64,000 nt of DNA from Streptomyces sp. JJ66 (GCF_019303495.1 NZ_JAEVFI010000012.1:5416-69415), one strand, 5' to 3'; shown: positions 35,590 to 44,619, counted from the first letter of the stretch. Translations and numbers: made by a program. Notes: generated by a model from the letters alone, not told the origin.

Positions 35590-35770
35590 GGCTGTGGCTC
35601 CGGGGCGCCGCCCCCACCTCCTCTGGCGCACCACACCGCGCGTCGCGGCCACTGAGCGCCCTCACCCACCCGCCGGGGACGCCTCGCCGCGCGGCTCCGG
35701 CGGGCGCGGCGTACGGTCGATCCATGACGGATGTGCCTGAGGACGTGTTCCACGTCGGCGTCCACGTCAG
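35590..35770. repeat. Right copy of the ~200-bp degraded direct repeat
   Basis: The stretch before 35656 is a decayed 3' end of the DUF6297-like gene: read in one frame it ends LAHHTARRGH then stop, against LWAHHTARRGD then stop in the intact gene. It continues into the intact upstream region and start of the gene at 35724. The alignment partner is 24001-24210. Together the copies suggest that the DUF6297-like gene and the 35724 gene were once adjacent. Confidence 0.85.
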
Positions 35771-36101
35771 CGGCTGTAGCCGGGAGGCGGCGGGCACGGT
35801 GTTCGGTGCCCTGGAGAGCGCCTTCCCCACCGGGCTGCTGCCCGCGGGCCGACAGGTGATGACCGAGGGCGCGGACGGCGGCGGACACATGGTGTGGTCG
35901 GTGGAGGTCGATACCCGGCGCGGCGGCTCCGGCACGGTGAGCGCTCCGGCGGCGCTGCCCGAGCCCGTGGTGGTGGATCTCGACGGCCCCGCGCACCCGG
36001 TGGGGCTGGTCAAGAAGGTGCTGACGGCCGCGTTCGACACCGAGGACCACGGCACCGCGCCCGGCGAGCACGAGATCGAGGTCCGGCTCCGGCTGCTGTA
36101 G
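35724..36101 (+). CDS. Small conserved hypothetical protein
   Basis: Protein of 125 aa (MTDVPEDVFHVGVHVSGCSR at the start) with an alternating beta-strand pattern (VWSVEVDTRR, PVVVDLDGPAHPV, HEIEVRLRLL) and no membrane segment. I do not recognise a family. It is intact, in contrast to the broken 5' copy at about 24165-24210, which shows that this gene was part of the ancestral locus before insertion of the neighbouring segment. Confidence 0.6.
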   Translation: MTDVPEDVFHVGVHVSGCSREAAGTVFGALESAFPTGLLPAGRQVMTEGADGGGHMVWSVEVDTRRGGSGTVSAPAALPEPVVVDLDGPAHPVGLVKKVLTAAFDTEDHGTAPGEHEIEVRLRLL

Positions 36102-36110
36102 CCACCCGGG

Positions 36111-36452
36111 CTACGGGGTAACCGGGATCTCCGTGACGCGGACCCACTCGCCTTCCAGGCACGCGTACACCGAGCCGGAGGGCAGCCGCACGGAGTGGCC
36201 CTCGGGGGTCGGGCACGGGTCGTTCAGGTCGAGCCCGGTCGGGGCGGGCACGGGGTCGAAGCTGTGCGCGGTCAAGGTCACCGTCGGCGCACCTTCCCCG
36301 GCGGACTCCCCGTGCTCCGGCGCCTCGGGCGGGATCACCGGCTGACGTGTCGGCTCCGGTGCCGCCGTCTCCAGCGGGATCGTCGCGCAGCCCGTGGCTG
36401 TCAGCGCGGTCACCGTCAGCAGGGCGGCGGCGGCCCGCCGGTGGCCGGTCAC
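36111..36452 (-). CDS. Small putative lipoprotein
   Basis: About 113 aa. The start VTGHRRAAAALLTVTALTAT has a basic N-region and hydrophobic core followed by lipobox ATGC (about residue 22), then a Pro/Glu linker and a small domain ending VYACLEGEWVRVTEIPVTP. GTG codons at 36452 and 36458 are both possible; neither has a strong ribosome site. It follows the gene at 36484 by 31 bp on the same strand. Function unknown. Confidence 0.6.
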   Translation of the reverse strand: MTGHRRAAAALLTVTALTATGCATIPLETAAPEPTRQPVIPPEAPEHGESAGEGAPTVTLTAHSFDPVPAPTGLDLNDPCPTPEGHSVRLPSGSVYACLEGEWVRVTEIPVTP

Positions 36453-36483
36453 GCGCACCGCGTCCACGGCTGCCCCGGACCGG

Positions 36484-36918
36484 TCAAGGCCACACCAGGC
36501 AGTACGCCTCGTGGCCTGCCTCGTGCAGGCGGTGGGAGAAGTCCTGCCACTCGTGCAGCAGGCGGTAGACGGCGAAGGCGTCGCGGGGGCCACTGCGGTC
36601 GGGGACGGTGGACCAGATGAAGGCGGCGGCGCCGACGGATTCCTCACCGACACCGCGCAGCGGGTCAACGACCGTCATCGGCAGCTTGACCACCGCGTAG
36701 TCCGGGTGCAGGACGACCAGTTCGAGCGGGGGGACGCGGTGCAGGGGTATGCCCTCGATGCCGGTGAGGACCATCGCGGCCATCGTCTCCGGCTTGATCC
36801 GCGTGAACATGCCGTGGCCCAGTTCGTCGCCGCCCAGCTCCTCGGGCCGCATCGACAGGGGTACCCGGGCCGCCGTGGCGCCGTCCGGCGCGCCGAAGTA
36901 CTTGTACGTCACCTCCAT
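36484..36918 (-). CDS. Conserved hypothetical protein
   Basis: Soluble protein of 144 aa beginning [20 protein letters not shown], with a central [20 protein letters not shown] strand pair and a C-terminal [20 protein letters not shown] helix. I do not recognise the family, and no catalytic motif is evident. The ATG at 36918 is chosen because the 38-residue upstream extension is Gly/Arg-rich low complexity. It lies divergent from hemL. Confidence 0.6.
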   Translation of the reverse strand: MEVTYKYFGAPDGATAARVPLSMRPEELGGDELGHGMFTRIKPETMAAMVLTGIEGIPLHRVPPLELVVLHPDYAVVKLPMTVVDPLRGVGEESVGAAAFIWSTVPDRSGPRDAFAVYRLLHEWQDFSHRLHEAGHEAYCLVWP

Positions 36919-37150
36919 GCGGCCGCCACCCCTGCTGCCCTCGCTCTCCGCCGCCTCGCCGCGGTGCCGGCCGCGGGGAACGCGTTCCGGTTCGAGGTCC
37001 CCAGCGTCGCCAGGTCCGCCTCCGCGCTGCATGTCACCACCCGACTGTGCGCGGCCCCTCGCCGCGCTGACCCGATCATCGTCTCAGAGACCTCCCCCAC
37101 GTGCCGCCGGTGAAACGCCCGGCCGCACACGCGAGCGAAGCTCTGTCACC

Positions 37151-38470
37151 ATGGCTTGCGTGAGCTATCCGTACGAAGCCCCAGTATCGCAGTCCCTCTT
37201 CGACCGTGCGGCGGTTGTGACACCGGGGGGAGTGAACTCCCCGGTGCGCGCCTTCGGCGCCGTGGGGGGGACGCCCCGGTTCATGGCCTCCGGTTCCGGT
37301 CCGTACCTGACGGACGTGGACGGCCGCGAGTACGTCGATCTCGTCTGCTCCTGGGGCCCGATGATCCTCGGGCACCGGCACCCGGCGGTCATGGACGCCG
37401 TGCGGGAGGCCGCCGAGCGCGGCACGTCGTTCGGCACGCCGGGCGAGGGCGAGGTGGAGCTGGCGGAGGAGATCGTCGCCCGCGTCGCGCCGGTGGAGCA
37501 GGTGCGACTGGTGTCCTCGGGCACCGAGGCCACGATGTCCGCGATCCGGCTCGCCCGTGGCTTCACCGGCCGGGCGAAGGTGATCAAGTTCGCTGGCTGT
37601 TACCACGGTCACGTGGACGCGCTGCTGGCCGCCGCGGGTTCCGGCGTCGCCACCTTCGCGCTGCCCGACACCCCGGGCGTCACCGGCGCGCAGACCGGGG
37701 ACACGCTGGTGCTGCCGTACAACGACCTGGAGGCGGTGCGGGCCGCGTTCGCCGCGCACCCGGACCAGATCGCCTGCGTCATCACCGAGGCGTCCCCGGG
37801 CAACATGGGTGTCGTCCCGCCGGGTGAGGGCTTCAACGCGGGGCTGGCGCGGCTGTGCCGGGACCACGGCGCGCTCTACCTCTCCGACGAGGTGATGACC
37901 GGCTTCCGCGTCACCCGCTCCGGCTGGTTCGGCGTGGACGGCGTCACCCCGGACCTGATGACGTTCGGCAAGGTCATGGGCGGCGGCTTCCCGGCGGCGG
38001 CGTTCGGCGGCCGGGCGGACGTGATGGCCGCGCTCGCCCCGGCCGGGCCCGTCTACCAGGCGGGCACGCTGTCCGGAAACCCGGTGGCCACCGCAGCGGG
38101 CGTCGCGCAGCTGCGGCAGCTGGACGACGCCGCCTACGCGCGGCTGGACGAGACGGCCGCCACCCTGCGCGGGCTGGTCACCGAGGCGCTGGCCACGGAG
38201 GGTGTCGCCCACCAGGTGCAGCGCGCGGGGAACATGTTCTCGGTGTTCTTCACCGACGAGCTGGTCACCGACTACGACCGGGCCCGCACCCAGGACACCT
38301 TCCGCTACACCGCGTTCTTCCACGCGATGCTCGCCGCCGGGGTCTATCTGCCGCCGTCGGCGTTCGAGTCCTGGTTCGTCTCCACCGCGCACGACGAACA
38401 GGCCATCGCGCGCGTCGCCGACGCGCTGCCCGCCGCCGCCCGCGCCGCCGCCCAGGCGGTCGCGTCATGA
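37151..38470 (+). CDS. hemL: Glutamate-1-semialdehyde 2,1-aminomutase
   Basis: PLP enzyme making 5-aminolevulinate, the step after HemA. The signature is [20 protein letters not shown], the PLP phosphate region [19 protein letters not shown], the Asp in [12 protein letters not shown] and the Schiff-base Lys in [18 protein letters not shown]. At 439 aa it is normal. Starts at ATG 37151 or GTG 37160 are both possible, three residues apart. It overlaps the phosphatase gene by 4 nt. Heme genes thus occur at both ends of the first 38 kb of this window. Confidence 0.95.
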   Translation: MACVSYPYEAPVSQSLFDRAAVVTPGGVNSPVRAFGAVGGTPRFMASGSGPYLTDVDGREYVDLVCSWGPMILGHRHPAVMDAVREAAERGTSFGTPGEGEVELAEEIVARVAPVEQVRLVSSGTEATMSAIRLARGFTGRAKVIKFAGCYHGHVDALLAAAGSGVATFALPDTPGVTGAQTGDTLVLPYNDLEAVRAAFAAHPDQIACVITEASPGNMGVVPPGEGFNAGLARLCRDHGALYLSDEVMTGFRVTRSGWFGVDGVTPDLMTFGKVMGGGFPAAAFGGRADVMAALAPAGPVYQAGTLSGNPVATAAGVAQLRQLDDAAYARLDETAATLRGLVTEALATEGVAHQVQRAGNMFSVFFTDELVTDYDRARTQDTFRYTAFFHAMLAAGVYLPPSAFESWFVSTAHDEQAIARVADALPAAARAAAQAVAS

Positions 38471-39150
38471 GCCAGGCGAACCGGGACAAGACGGTCACCA
38501 TCGTCCACCTGATGCGGCACGGCGAGGTGGAGAACCCCGAGGGCATCCTCTACGGCCGCCTGCCCGGCTACCACCTGTCCGAGCTGGGGCGGCAGATGGC
38601 CGACCGGGTCGCGGACACGCTCGCCGGGCACGACATCGCGCACGTCGCCGCCTCCCCGCTGGAGCGCGCGCAGGAGACGGCGCAGCCGGTCGCCAAGGGG
38701 CACAGCCTGGACGTCGTCACCGACGAGCGGCTGATCGAGGCGGGCAACTCCTTCCAGGGCAAGACGTTCGGCGTCGGCGACGGCGCCCTGCGCCGCCCGG
38801 GGAACTGGCGCCACCTGCGCAACCCGTTCAAGCCGTCGTGGGGCGAGCCGTACATCGAGCAGGTGGTGCGGATGTCCGCCGCGCTGGACGCCGCGAAGGA
38901 CGCGGCGCGCGGCCGGGAGGCCGTCTGCGTCAGCCACCAGCTGCCGATCTGGTCGGTGCGCAGCTTCGTCGAGCGGCGCCGCCTGTGGCACGACCCGCGC
39001 CAGCGCGAGTGCACGCTCGCCTCGCTGACCAGCTTCACCTACGTCGGCGACAGCATCGTCTCCGTCTCCTACAGCGAGCCCGCGCTGGACCTGGTGCCGC
39101 CGCACCTGCGGGCCGGGGCCGCCCGGCGGCGCCCGCCGCGCAAGGGGTGA
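38467..39150 (+). CDS. Histidine phosphatase family protein
   Basis: Phosphoglycerate-mutase-like phosphatase of 227 aa. The catalytic RHG is in [14 protein letters not shown], the second catalytic region is [15 protein letters not shown] with Arg in the phosphate pocket, and the late His is in [15 protein letters not shown]. It is translationally coupled to hemL (ATGA) and precedes the cytochrome c maturation operon, an arrangement usual in Streptomyces. The substrate is unknown. Confidence 0.88.
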   Translation: MSQANRDKTVTIVHLMRHGEVENPEGILYGRLPGYHLSELGRQMADRVADTLAGHDIAHVAASPLERAQETAQPVAKGHSLDVVTDERLIEAGNSFQGKTFGVGDGALRRPGNWRHLRNPFKPSWGEPYIEQVVRMSAALDAAKDAARGREAVCVSHQLPIWSVRSFVERRRLWHDPRQRECTLASLTSFTYVGDSIVSVSYSEPALDLVPPHLRAGAARRRPPRKG

Positions 39151-39178
39151 GGGAGAGCCGGTACGGGGGCGCCCTCGC

Positions 39179-39250
39179 GCGGGGTCCGGGTGCCCTCGGG
39201 GCGTCCGCGTGCGGGGTCCGGGTGTCCTCGGGGGCGTCCGCGTGCGGGGT
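39179..39250. repeat. 33-bp tandem repeat
   Basis: Two copies of a ~33-bp unit (GCGGGGTCCGGGTGYCCTCG followed by GGGCGTCCGCGT) plus a partial third, in the 257-bp gap between the histidine phosphatase and resA. Confidence 0.75.
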
Positions 39251-39391
39251 GCCCGAGCCGGTACGGGTGCCCGGGCCGGTGCTGGCGCCCGTGCCCCGGC
39301 GGGGCGCAAGCTGTGGCGAACCGGGGGAAGACCGGCCTGAACAGGGCGGACGTTCGGGACAAGGGGGGCGCGAAAGATCCCTCGGACGCGC

Positions 39392-39409
39392 ATGCGAAAC
39401 TTTTCACAT
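39392..39409. promoter_or_regulatory. Rex-operator-like inverted repeat at the resA start
   Basis: ATGCGAAACTTTTCACAT is an 18-bp inverted repeat with one mismatch between arms. Against the Rex consensus TGTGAA, 4 nt, TTCACA it has 5/6 and 6/6 half-site matches with correct spacing. It ends inside the resA start codon, so occupancy would block a promoter or leaderless start. This suggests control of cytochrome c maturation by Rex together with the rex-hem operon. Confidence 0.6.
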
Positions 39410-40022
39410 GAGCATCCGCCGCGCCCCCCGGCGTCGCCCCTCCCGCCGCTCTGCCGCCCTGGTGGCCGCTGCCGCGACCGGGGCGCTCATGCTGACCGCC
39501 TGCGGCTCCGGCACGGACGTCGCCTCCGGCAACAACACCCAGTTCGTCCAGGGCACCGGGCAGATCACCACCGTCCCGGAGAAGGAGCGGCCGCAGGCCC
39601 CCGACCTGGTGGGTGAGGACCTGGAGGGGGAGGAACTGCGGCTGTCGGACTTCCGTGGCGAGGCCGTCGTGCTGAACGTGTGGGGCTCGTGGTGCGCCCC
39701 CTGCCGCGCCGAGGCCCCGCACTTCGCCGAGGTGTCCGAGGAGACCGCCGGGAAGGGCGTGACGTTCCTCGGCATCAACACCCGCGACCTCGACGTGGCC
39801 AATGCCCAGTCGTTCGACCGCAACTTCGACATCACCTACCCGAGCTTCTACGACCCCAGCGGCAAGCTCATCGCCCAGTTCCCCAAGGGCCAGCTCAACC
39901 CCAAGGGCATCCCCTCCACCCTGGTGATCGACGCCGAGGGCCGGATCGCCGTCCGCGCGCTGAAACCGCTGTCGGAGGACGAGCTGCGGGAGATCGTCGA
40001 GCCCTTCCTCACGGAGAAGTGA
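39408..40022 (+). CDS. resA: ResA-like thiol-disulfide oxidoreductase (lipoprotein)
   Basis: Extracytoplasmic thioredoxin-fold protein that reduces apocytochrome c haem-binding cysteines. The signal MSIRRAPRRRPSRRSAALVA ends in lipobox LTAC (about residue 31). The active-site CxxC is in VLNVWGSWCAPCRAEAPHF, and the cis-Pro region is PKGIPSTLVID. Length is 204 aa. The ATG lacks a ribosome site, so a leaderless mRNA is possible; the Rex-like repeat overlaps this start. It heads resA-ccdA-resB-ccsB. Confidence 0.92.
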   Translation: MSIRRAPRRRPSRRSAALVAAAATGALMLTACGSGTDVASGNNTQFVQGTGQITTVPEKERPQAPDLVGEDLEGEELRLSDFRGEAVVLNVWGSWCAPCRAEAPHFAEVSEETAGKGVTFLGINTRDLDVANAQSFDRNFDITYPSFYDPSGKLIAQFPKGQLNPKGIPSTLVIDAEGRIAVRALKPLSEDELREIVEPFLTEK

Positions 40023-40035
40023 CGGCCGCCACGCC

Positions 40036-40836
40036 ATGTCCCCCACCCCGTCCCAGCTCCTCGCCGCCCCGCAGGCCCAACTCCTCGCCGCGCCCGACGT
40101 GACCAGCACCGTCGTCTCCGGAGCGCTGCTGCTCGCGGTGCCGATCGCGCTCTTCGCCGGACTGGTCTCCTTCTTCTCCCCGTGCGTGCTGCCGCTCGTC
40201 CCCGGCTACCTGTCCTACGTCACCGGCATCGGCGGCTCGGACCTGGCCGAGGCGCGGCGCGGGCGCATGCTCGGCGGCGCGCTGCTGTTCGTGCTCGGCT
40301 TCACCGCCGTCTTCGTCTCCACCGGCGCGCTGTTCGGCTACTTCGGCGCCACCCTCACCGAGTACCAGGAACCGATCACCCGGGTGCTGGGTGCCCTCGT
40401 CATCGTGCTGGGGCTGTCCTTCATGGGCGCGCTGCCCTGGCTGCCGCAGCGCGAGTTCCGCATCCACCGCAAGCCGACCGTCGGCCTGGTGGGCGCACCG
40501 GTGCTCGGCGTGCTGTTCGGTCTCGGCTGGACGCCGTGCTTCGGGCCGACGCTCGGGGCCGTCAACTCCCTGGCGTACAACGAGGCCAGCGCGGGGCGCG
40601 GCGCGCTGCTCATGCTGGTGTTCTGCCTGGGCCTGGGCCTGCCGTTCATCGCCGCCGCGCTCGCCTTCCGCAAGGCGCTGGGCGCCTTCGACCGGGTCAA
40701 GCGGCACTACGTGTGGGTGATGCGGGTCGGCGGCGGCATGCTGGTGGCCGTCGGCGTGCTGCTGGTCACGGGGATCTGGAACGAGATCGTTTACGAGCTA
40801 CAGGTGTGGTCGTCCGGCTTCACCGTGGGGATCTGA
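40036..40836 (+). CDS. ccdA: CcdA, cytochrome c biogenesis / thiol-reductant membrane transporter
   Basis: Six-TM protein of 266 aa carrying reductant across the membrane to ResA. The conserved cysteines are in FFSPCVLPLVPGYLSYVTG (TM1) and LGWTPCFGPTLGAVNS (TM4), the paired motif of the DsbD/CcdA family. The N-terminal ~30 residues before TM1 are longer than in Bacillus CcdA. It follows resA by 13 bp and precedes resB by 3 bp. Confidence 0.93.
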   Translation: MSPTPSQLLAAPQAQLLAAPDVTSTVVSGALLLAVPIALFAGLVSFFSPCVLPLVPGYLSYVTGIGGSDLAEARRGRMLGGALLFVLGFTAVFVSTGALFGYFGATLTEYQEPITRVLGALVIVLGLSFMGALPWLPQREFRIHRKPTVGLVGAPVLGVLFGLGWTPCFGPTLGAVNSLAYNEASAGRGALLMLVFCLGLGLPFIAAALAFRKALGAFDRVKRHYVWVMRVGGGMLVAVGVLLVTGIWNEIVYELQVWSSGFTVGI

Positions 40837-40839
40837 GGC

Positions 40840-42765
40840 ATGGGTCACGTGGACAGCACCGGCGTTGACGCGACGGGCACGACGGACGCGGGCGCGGCGG
40901 ACGCGGGCGCGGGTACGGCGGACGTGGTTTCGGCGGGTGCCGACGCGCGGGCCGACGCCGATGAGCGGGCGGCGGACGCCGACGAGCGGGCGGCCGGGGC
41001 GCAGCTGACGACCGCGCCCGCCGAGGAGCGCCCGGACGCCGGGAGCGGCGACGGCCCCGTGGGCATCGGCGTCCTCGGCTGGGCCCGCTGGTTCTGGCGC
41101 CAGCTGACCTCCATGCGCATCGCGCTGATCCTGCTCCTGCTGCTGTCCCTGGGCGCCGTGCCCGGATCGCTCATCCCGCAGAACAGCGTGGACGAGTTCA
41201 AGGTCGCCCGGTTCAAGGCCGACTACCCCACCCTCTCCGACGTCTACGACGCGCTCCAGCTGTTCGACGTCTACAGCTCGGTGTGGTTCTCGGCGATCTA
41301 CCTGCTGCTGTTCGTCTCGCTCATCGGCTGCATCGTCCCGCGCAGCTGGCAGTTCGTGGGCCAGCTGCGCGCCCGCCCACCGCGTGCGCCGCGCCGTCTG
41401 GACCGGATGCCCGCCTACGCCACCTGGCACACTGACGCCGCGCCCGAGCAGGTGCTGGGTGCCGCGCGCACGCTGCTGCGCGGCAAGCGGTTCCGCGTCG
41501 CGGGCGCGGGTGTCGCGGGCGCGGGCGGCCCGGGCGGTCCCGGGGCCGAGGGGCGGGCCGCCGCCGGGGACTTTGTCGCGGCGGAGAAGGGGTACCTGCG
41601 CGAGGTGGGCAACCTCGCCTTCCACCTGGCGCTCATCGTCATGCTGGTGGCCTTCGCCGTCGGCCAGCTGCGGTACGTCGAGGGCGGCAAGCTGGTCGTC
41701 AAGGGCGACTCGTTCGCCAACACGCTCACCCAGTACGACGACATCCGCTCCGGCGCCTTCTACGACTACGCCGACCTCGGCGACTTCGGCTTCACCCTGG
41801 AGGAGTTCCACGCCTCCTGGGAGCCGTCCGGGCCGCAGAAGGGCACCCCGCGCGAGTTCCGGGCCGACGTGAGCTACTGGGAGCAGCCCGGCGGCCCCGA
41901 GCGACAGGCGTCGATCGAGGTCAACGAGCCGCTGGAGCTGGACGGCTCCAAGGTCTACCTGCTCAACTACGGCTACGCCCCCTCCGTCACCGTGCGCGAC
42001 GGCCAGGGGAACATCGCCTACCGGGGCCCCGTGCCGTTCCTGCCGCAGGACGACAACCGCACCTCGCAGGGCGTCGTGAAGGTCACCGACTACCGCGACG
42101 CCGGGGGCGAGCGGGACCAGCTCGGCTTCGTCGGCCTGTTCACGCCCACGTTCGCCATCGACGACCAGCGCGGACCGCACTCCACGTTCCCCGCCCTGCT
42201 GGACCCCATGCTCTCGCTGTCCGCCTACCACGGCGACCTCGGCGTGGACTCCGGCATCCCGCAGAGCGTCTACCAGCTCGACGACACCAACATGGAGCCG
42301 TTCACCGGGGAGAACGGCGACATCTTCCGCAAGGCGCTCAAGCCCGGCGAGTCGCTGGAGCTGCCGGACGACGCGGGCACGCTGACCTTCGACAGCGTCG
42401 AGGTGTGGGCGTCCTTCCAGGTCTCCCAGAAACCCGCGAGCGGCTGGGCGCTGGCCGGGGCCCTCATGGCCATCGCCGGACTGGCCGGGTCGCTGTTCAT
42501 CCAGCGCCGCCGCGTGTGGGTCCGCGCCCGCGCCGGGGCCGACGGCCGTACCGTGGTGGAGCTGGCGGGGCTCGGCCGCAGCGAGTCCGCCCGCGTCCCG
42601 GAGGAACTGGCCACCCTCGCCGACCACCTGGCCACCCACGCGGCCCCGCTGACCCCCGCCACGGACGGCGGCCCGGACGCCGCCGCCCCGCCCCGGGACG
42701 GCACCGGCACCCCGGCCGACGACCCCGCCCAGCCCGCCGAAGAGCGCCCTAGGAGCGAACCGTGA
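40840..42765 (+). CDS. resB: ResB, system II cytochrome c synthase subunit
   Basis: Membrane protein of 641 aa. After an ~80-residue Ala/Asp-rich tail it shows the RFWRQLTSMRIALILLLLLS-type start (WFWRQLTSMRIALILLLLLS), GSLIPQ, a second and third membrane helix (FSAIYLLLFVSLIGCIVPRS and AFHLALIVMLVAFAVGQL), a large extracytoplasmic domain and a final helix (WALAGALMAIAGLAGSLF). With CcsB it forms the system II haem lyase. The long Gly/Ala insertion before TM3 (AGVAGAGGPGGPGAEG) is unusual. It overlaps ccsB by 4 nt. Confidence 0.93.
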   Translation: MGHVDSTGVDATGTTDAGAADAGAGTADVVSAGADARADADERAADADERAAGAQLTTAPAEERPDAGSGDGPVGIGVLGWARWFWRQLTSMRIALILLLLLSLGAVPGSLIPQNSVDEFKVARFKADYPTLSDVYDALQLFDVYSSVWFSAIYLLLFVSLIGCIVPRSWQFVGQLRARPPRAPRRLDRMPAYATWHTDAAPEQVLGAARTLLRGKRFRVAGAGVAGAGGPGGPGAEGRAAAGDFVAAEKGYLREVGNLAFHLALIVMLVAFAVGQLRYVEGGKLVVKGDSFANTLTQYDDIRSGAFYDYADLGDFGFTLEEFHASWEPSGPQKGTPREFRADVSYWEQPGGPERQASIEVNEPLELDGSKVYLLNYGYAPSVTVRDGQGNIAYRGPVPFLPQDDNRTSQGVVKVTDYRDAGGERDQLGFVGLFTPTFAIDDQRGPHSTFPALLDPMLSLSAYHGDLGVDSGIPQSVYQLDDTNMEPFTGENGDIFRKALKPGESLELPDDAGTLTFDSVEVWASFQVSQKPASGWALAGALMAIAGLAGSLFIQRRRVWVRARAGADGRTVVELAGLGRSESARVPEELATLADHLATHAAPLTPATDGGPDAAAPPRDGTGTPADDPAQPAEERPRSEP

Positions 42766-43865
42766 ACCTCGCCGCGGCGAACAACCAGGCCCTGGCCGAC
42801 TTCAGCACCGTGCTGATCTACTCGGCCATGGCGGTCTACGTCCTCGCCTTCCTCGCTCACATCGCCGAGTGGGTCTTCGGCTCCCGCAGCAAGGTGGCCC
42901 AGACGGCGTCCGCGCTCAGCCCCGGCCGCCGCAGCGTCGTCGCGCCCGAGGTGCAGGCGGCCCGCGCGGCTGCGGCGGCCAAGGAGGAGGGGGGCGGCAC
43001 CGCCGTGCTGGAGCGGCCCCGGGTCATCACCCGCTCCGGCAGCGCCCGTACCGCCCTCCCCGACGGCCCCGGCGCGGCGGCCGGGGACGCCCAGGGCGAC
43101 CTCTACGGCACCGTCGCCTTCGCCCTCACCGTGCTGGCGTTCGTCATCCACGCCGCCGGTGTCGTCACCCGTGGCCTGTCGGTGCAGCGCGTGCCGTGGG
43201 CGAACATGTACGAGTTCTCCACCACGTTCTCCATGGCTGCCGTCGGTGCCTACCTGGGCTTCGTCGTGGCGAAGAAGAACGTGCGCTGGATCGGCCTGCC
43301 GCTGGTCACCACCGTCCTGCTGGACCTGGGCCTGGCGACGACCGTCCTGTACACCGAGAGCGACCAGCTGCCGCCCGCGCTGGACTCCGCCTGGCTCGTC
43401 ATCCACGTCGCCCTGGCCATCACCTGCGGCGCGCTGTTCTACCTCGGCGCCGTCGCCACCGTGCTCTACCTCTTCCGCGACCACTACGAGGTGAAGCTGG
43501 AGCGCGGCGGCCAGCCGGGCACGTTCGCCACCTCGGTGCTCGAACGCCTGCCGTCGGCGGCCTCGCTGGACAAGTTCGCCTACCGCGTCAACGCCGCCGT
43601 CTTCCCGTTCTGGACGTTCACCATCGTCGCCGGCGCGATCTGGGCCGAGGCGGCGTGGGGCCGGTACTGGGGCTGGGACCCCAAGGAGGTGTGGTCCTTC
43701 ATCACCTGGGCCGCCTACGCCTGCTACCTCCACGCCCGCGCCACCGTCGGCTGGAAGGGCCGCAAGGCCGCCTACCTCGCCCTCGCCGCCTTCGCCTGCT
43801 GGCTGTTCAACTACTACGGCGTCAACCTCTTCGTCACCGGCCTCCACAGCTACTCGGGCGTTTGA
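42762..43865 (+). CDS. ccsB: CcsB (CcsA-type) cytochrome c synthase subunit
   Basis: Eight-TM haem-handling subunit of the system II synthase, 367 aa. The WWD-type haem motif is AAWGRYWGWDPKEVWSFITW, with conserved His residues on flanking helices (VIHAAGVVTRG, VIHVALAITCGA, GLHSYSGV). A cytoplasmic loop of about 90 residues between TM1 and TM2 is Ala/Gly-rich. The GTG start overlaps the resB stop. It is the last gene of the operon; a convergent toxin-antitoxin pair follows 10 bp later. Confidence 0.94.
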   Translation: MNLAAANNQALADFSTVLIYSAMAVYVLAFLAHIAEWVFGSRSKVAQTASALSPGRRSVVAPEVQAARAAAAAKEEGGGTAVLERPRVITRSGSARTALPDGPGAAAGDAQGDLYGTVAFALTVLAFVIHAAGVVTRGLSVQRVPWANMYEFSTTFSMAAVGAYLGFVVAKKNVRWIGLPLVTTVLLDLGLATTVLYTESDQLPPALDSAWLVIHVALAITCGALFYLGAVATVLYLFRDHYEVKLERGGQPGTFATSVLERLPSAASLDKFAYRVNAAVFPFWTFTIVAGAIWAEAAWGRYWGWDPKEVWSFITWAAYACYLHARATVGWKGRKAAYLALAAFACWLFNYYGVNLFVTGLHSYSGV

Positions 43866-43875
43866 CGGTTCGGCC

Positions 43876-44199
43876 TCAGGCAGCGTGCGGGGTGAAGGTG
43901 ACGCGCGAGTCGCCCTCGTCGATCGCCAGGTTCAGGGTGCCGTCCAGGGCTTTGGCCAGCCGTCGCAGCAGCGGAAGGGTCGGCACGGTGTCACCCCCCT
44001 CCATCCGGGACACCTGAGGCTGCGTCATCCCGGCCCGTTCGGCCAGTTCAGCCTGGGACAGGCCGAGCTCGACGCGCCGGTCGTAGACCGCCTGCCCGAG
44101 GTCACCGGCCAGCCGCGCGTCCACGTATTCCTGGTCGTACTCCACCGTCTCACCCGCCAGCTGCCGGGCCCGGCGCGTCCTCCACGTGCTGTGGTTCAT
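43876..44199 (-). CDS. HigA-like XRE-family antitoxin
   Basis: DNA-binding antitoxin of 107 aa. The helix-turn-helix is LGLSQAELAERAGMTQPQVS followed by RMEGGDTVPTLPLLRRLAKAL, with a ~35-residue N-terminal extension. The toxin gene precedes it and the two touch at 44199, the reversed toxin-first order typical of HigBA. It should neutralise the toxin and repress the operon. Confidence 0.85.
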   Translation of the reverse strand: MNHSTWRTRRARQLAGETVEYDQEYVDARLAGDLGQAVYDRRVELGLSQAELAERAGMTQPQVSRMEGGDTVPTLPLLRRLAKALDGTLNLAIDEGDSRVTFTPHAA

Positions 44200-44567
44200 C
44201 AGCTCTCCTTGCGCCGCTCGTAGGTGTGCCGGGCGTGACCGTGCTCCGCCTCGCAGACCTTCTGGGCCTGGTGCGCACGCTCGACTTCGGCTGTTTCACG
44301 CATCCTTGTCTTGCGGAAGACCGTCAGCAGAACGATTCGCTGCCCGGGAGCGAGCCAGTACGAGATGCGCACGGCTTCGCCGTCCAGCACGAAGCGCAGC
44401 TCACGAAGCTTGCCGCCCAAGTGCCGCGAGTACGGCTCACCGAGCGACGTCGGCTCCTCCAGCAGACGGTCCGTCTTGTCCTCGACCCGGCGGTAGAGGC
44501 GGAACGGAAGCAGCTCCAGCCAATCCCGTACCTCGGGTTCGATCTCGATCTCCCACCACACCGCCAT
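44199..44567 (-). CDS. HigB/Gp49-like (RelE superfamily) toxin
   Basis: Putative mRNA interferase of 122 aa: WWEIEIEPEVRDWLELLPFR at the N-terminus, a helix pair, then LGGKLRELRFVLDGEAVRIS and RIVLLTVFRKTRMRET, the strand pattern of the phage-derived Gp49-like family with a conserved FRKTR basic motif. It is co-transcribed with the downstream XRE antitoxin gene. The upstream region is strikingly AT-rich for this genome, consistent with horizontal acquisition. Confidence 0.83.
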   Translation of the reverse strand: MAVWWEIEIEPEVRDWLELLPFRLYRRVEDKTDRLLEEPTSLGEPYSRHLGGKLRELRFVLDGEAVRISYWLAPGQRIVLLTVFRKTRMRETAEVERAHQAQKVCEAEHGHARHTYERRKES

Positions 44568-44612
44568 GCAATCAACGGTATATGCATCTGATGGTATAAC
44601 GCAAGCTTGGCG
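44568..44612 (-). promoter_or_regulatory. Promoter/operator of the toxin-antitoxin pair
   Basis: AT-rich stretch with two copies of GGTATA (in AACGGTATATG and GATGGTATAACG on the plus strand). On the minus strand, TTGCGT followed about 16 bp later by TATACC is a plausible promoter. The repeats would be natural HigA binding sites. Confidence 0.5.
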
Positions 44613-44619
44613 GACTATG

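Noticed and set aside
24001-35770. Interpreting the flanking repeats as integrase attachment sites
   Set aside because: There is no tRNA gene, integrase or excisionase in the segment, and the repeats are gene-end duplications with indels rather than a short identical core.
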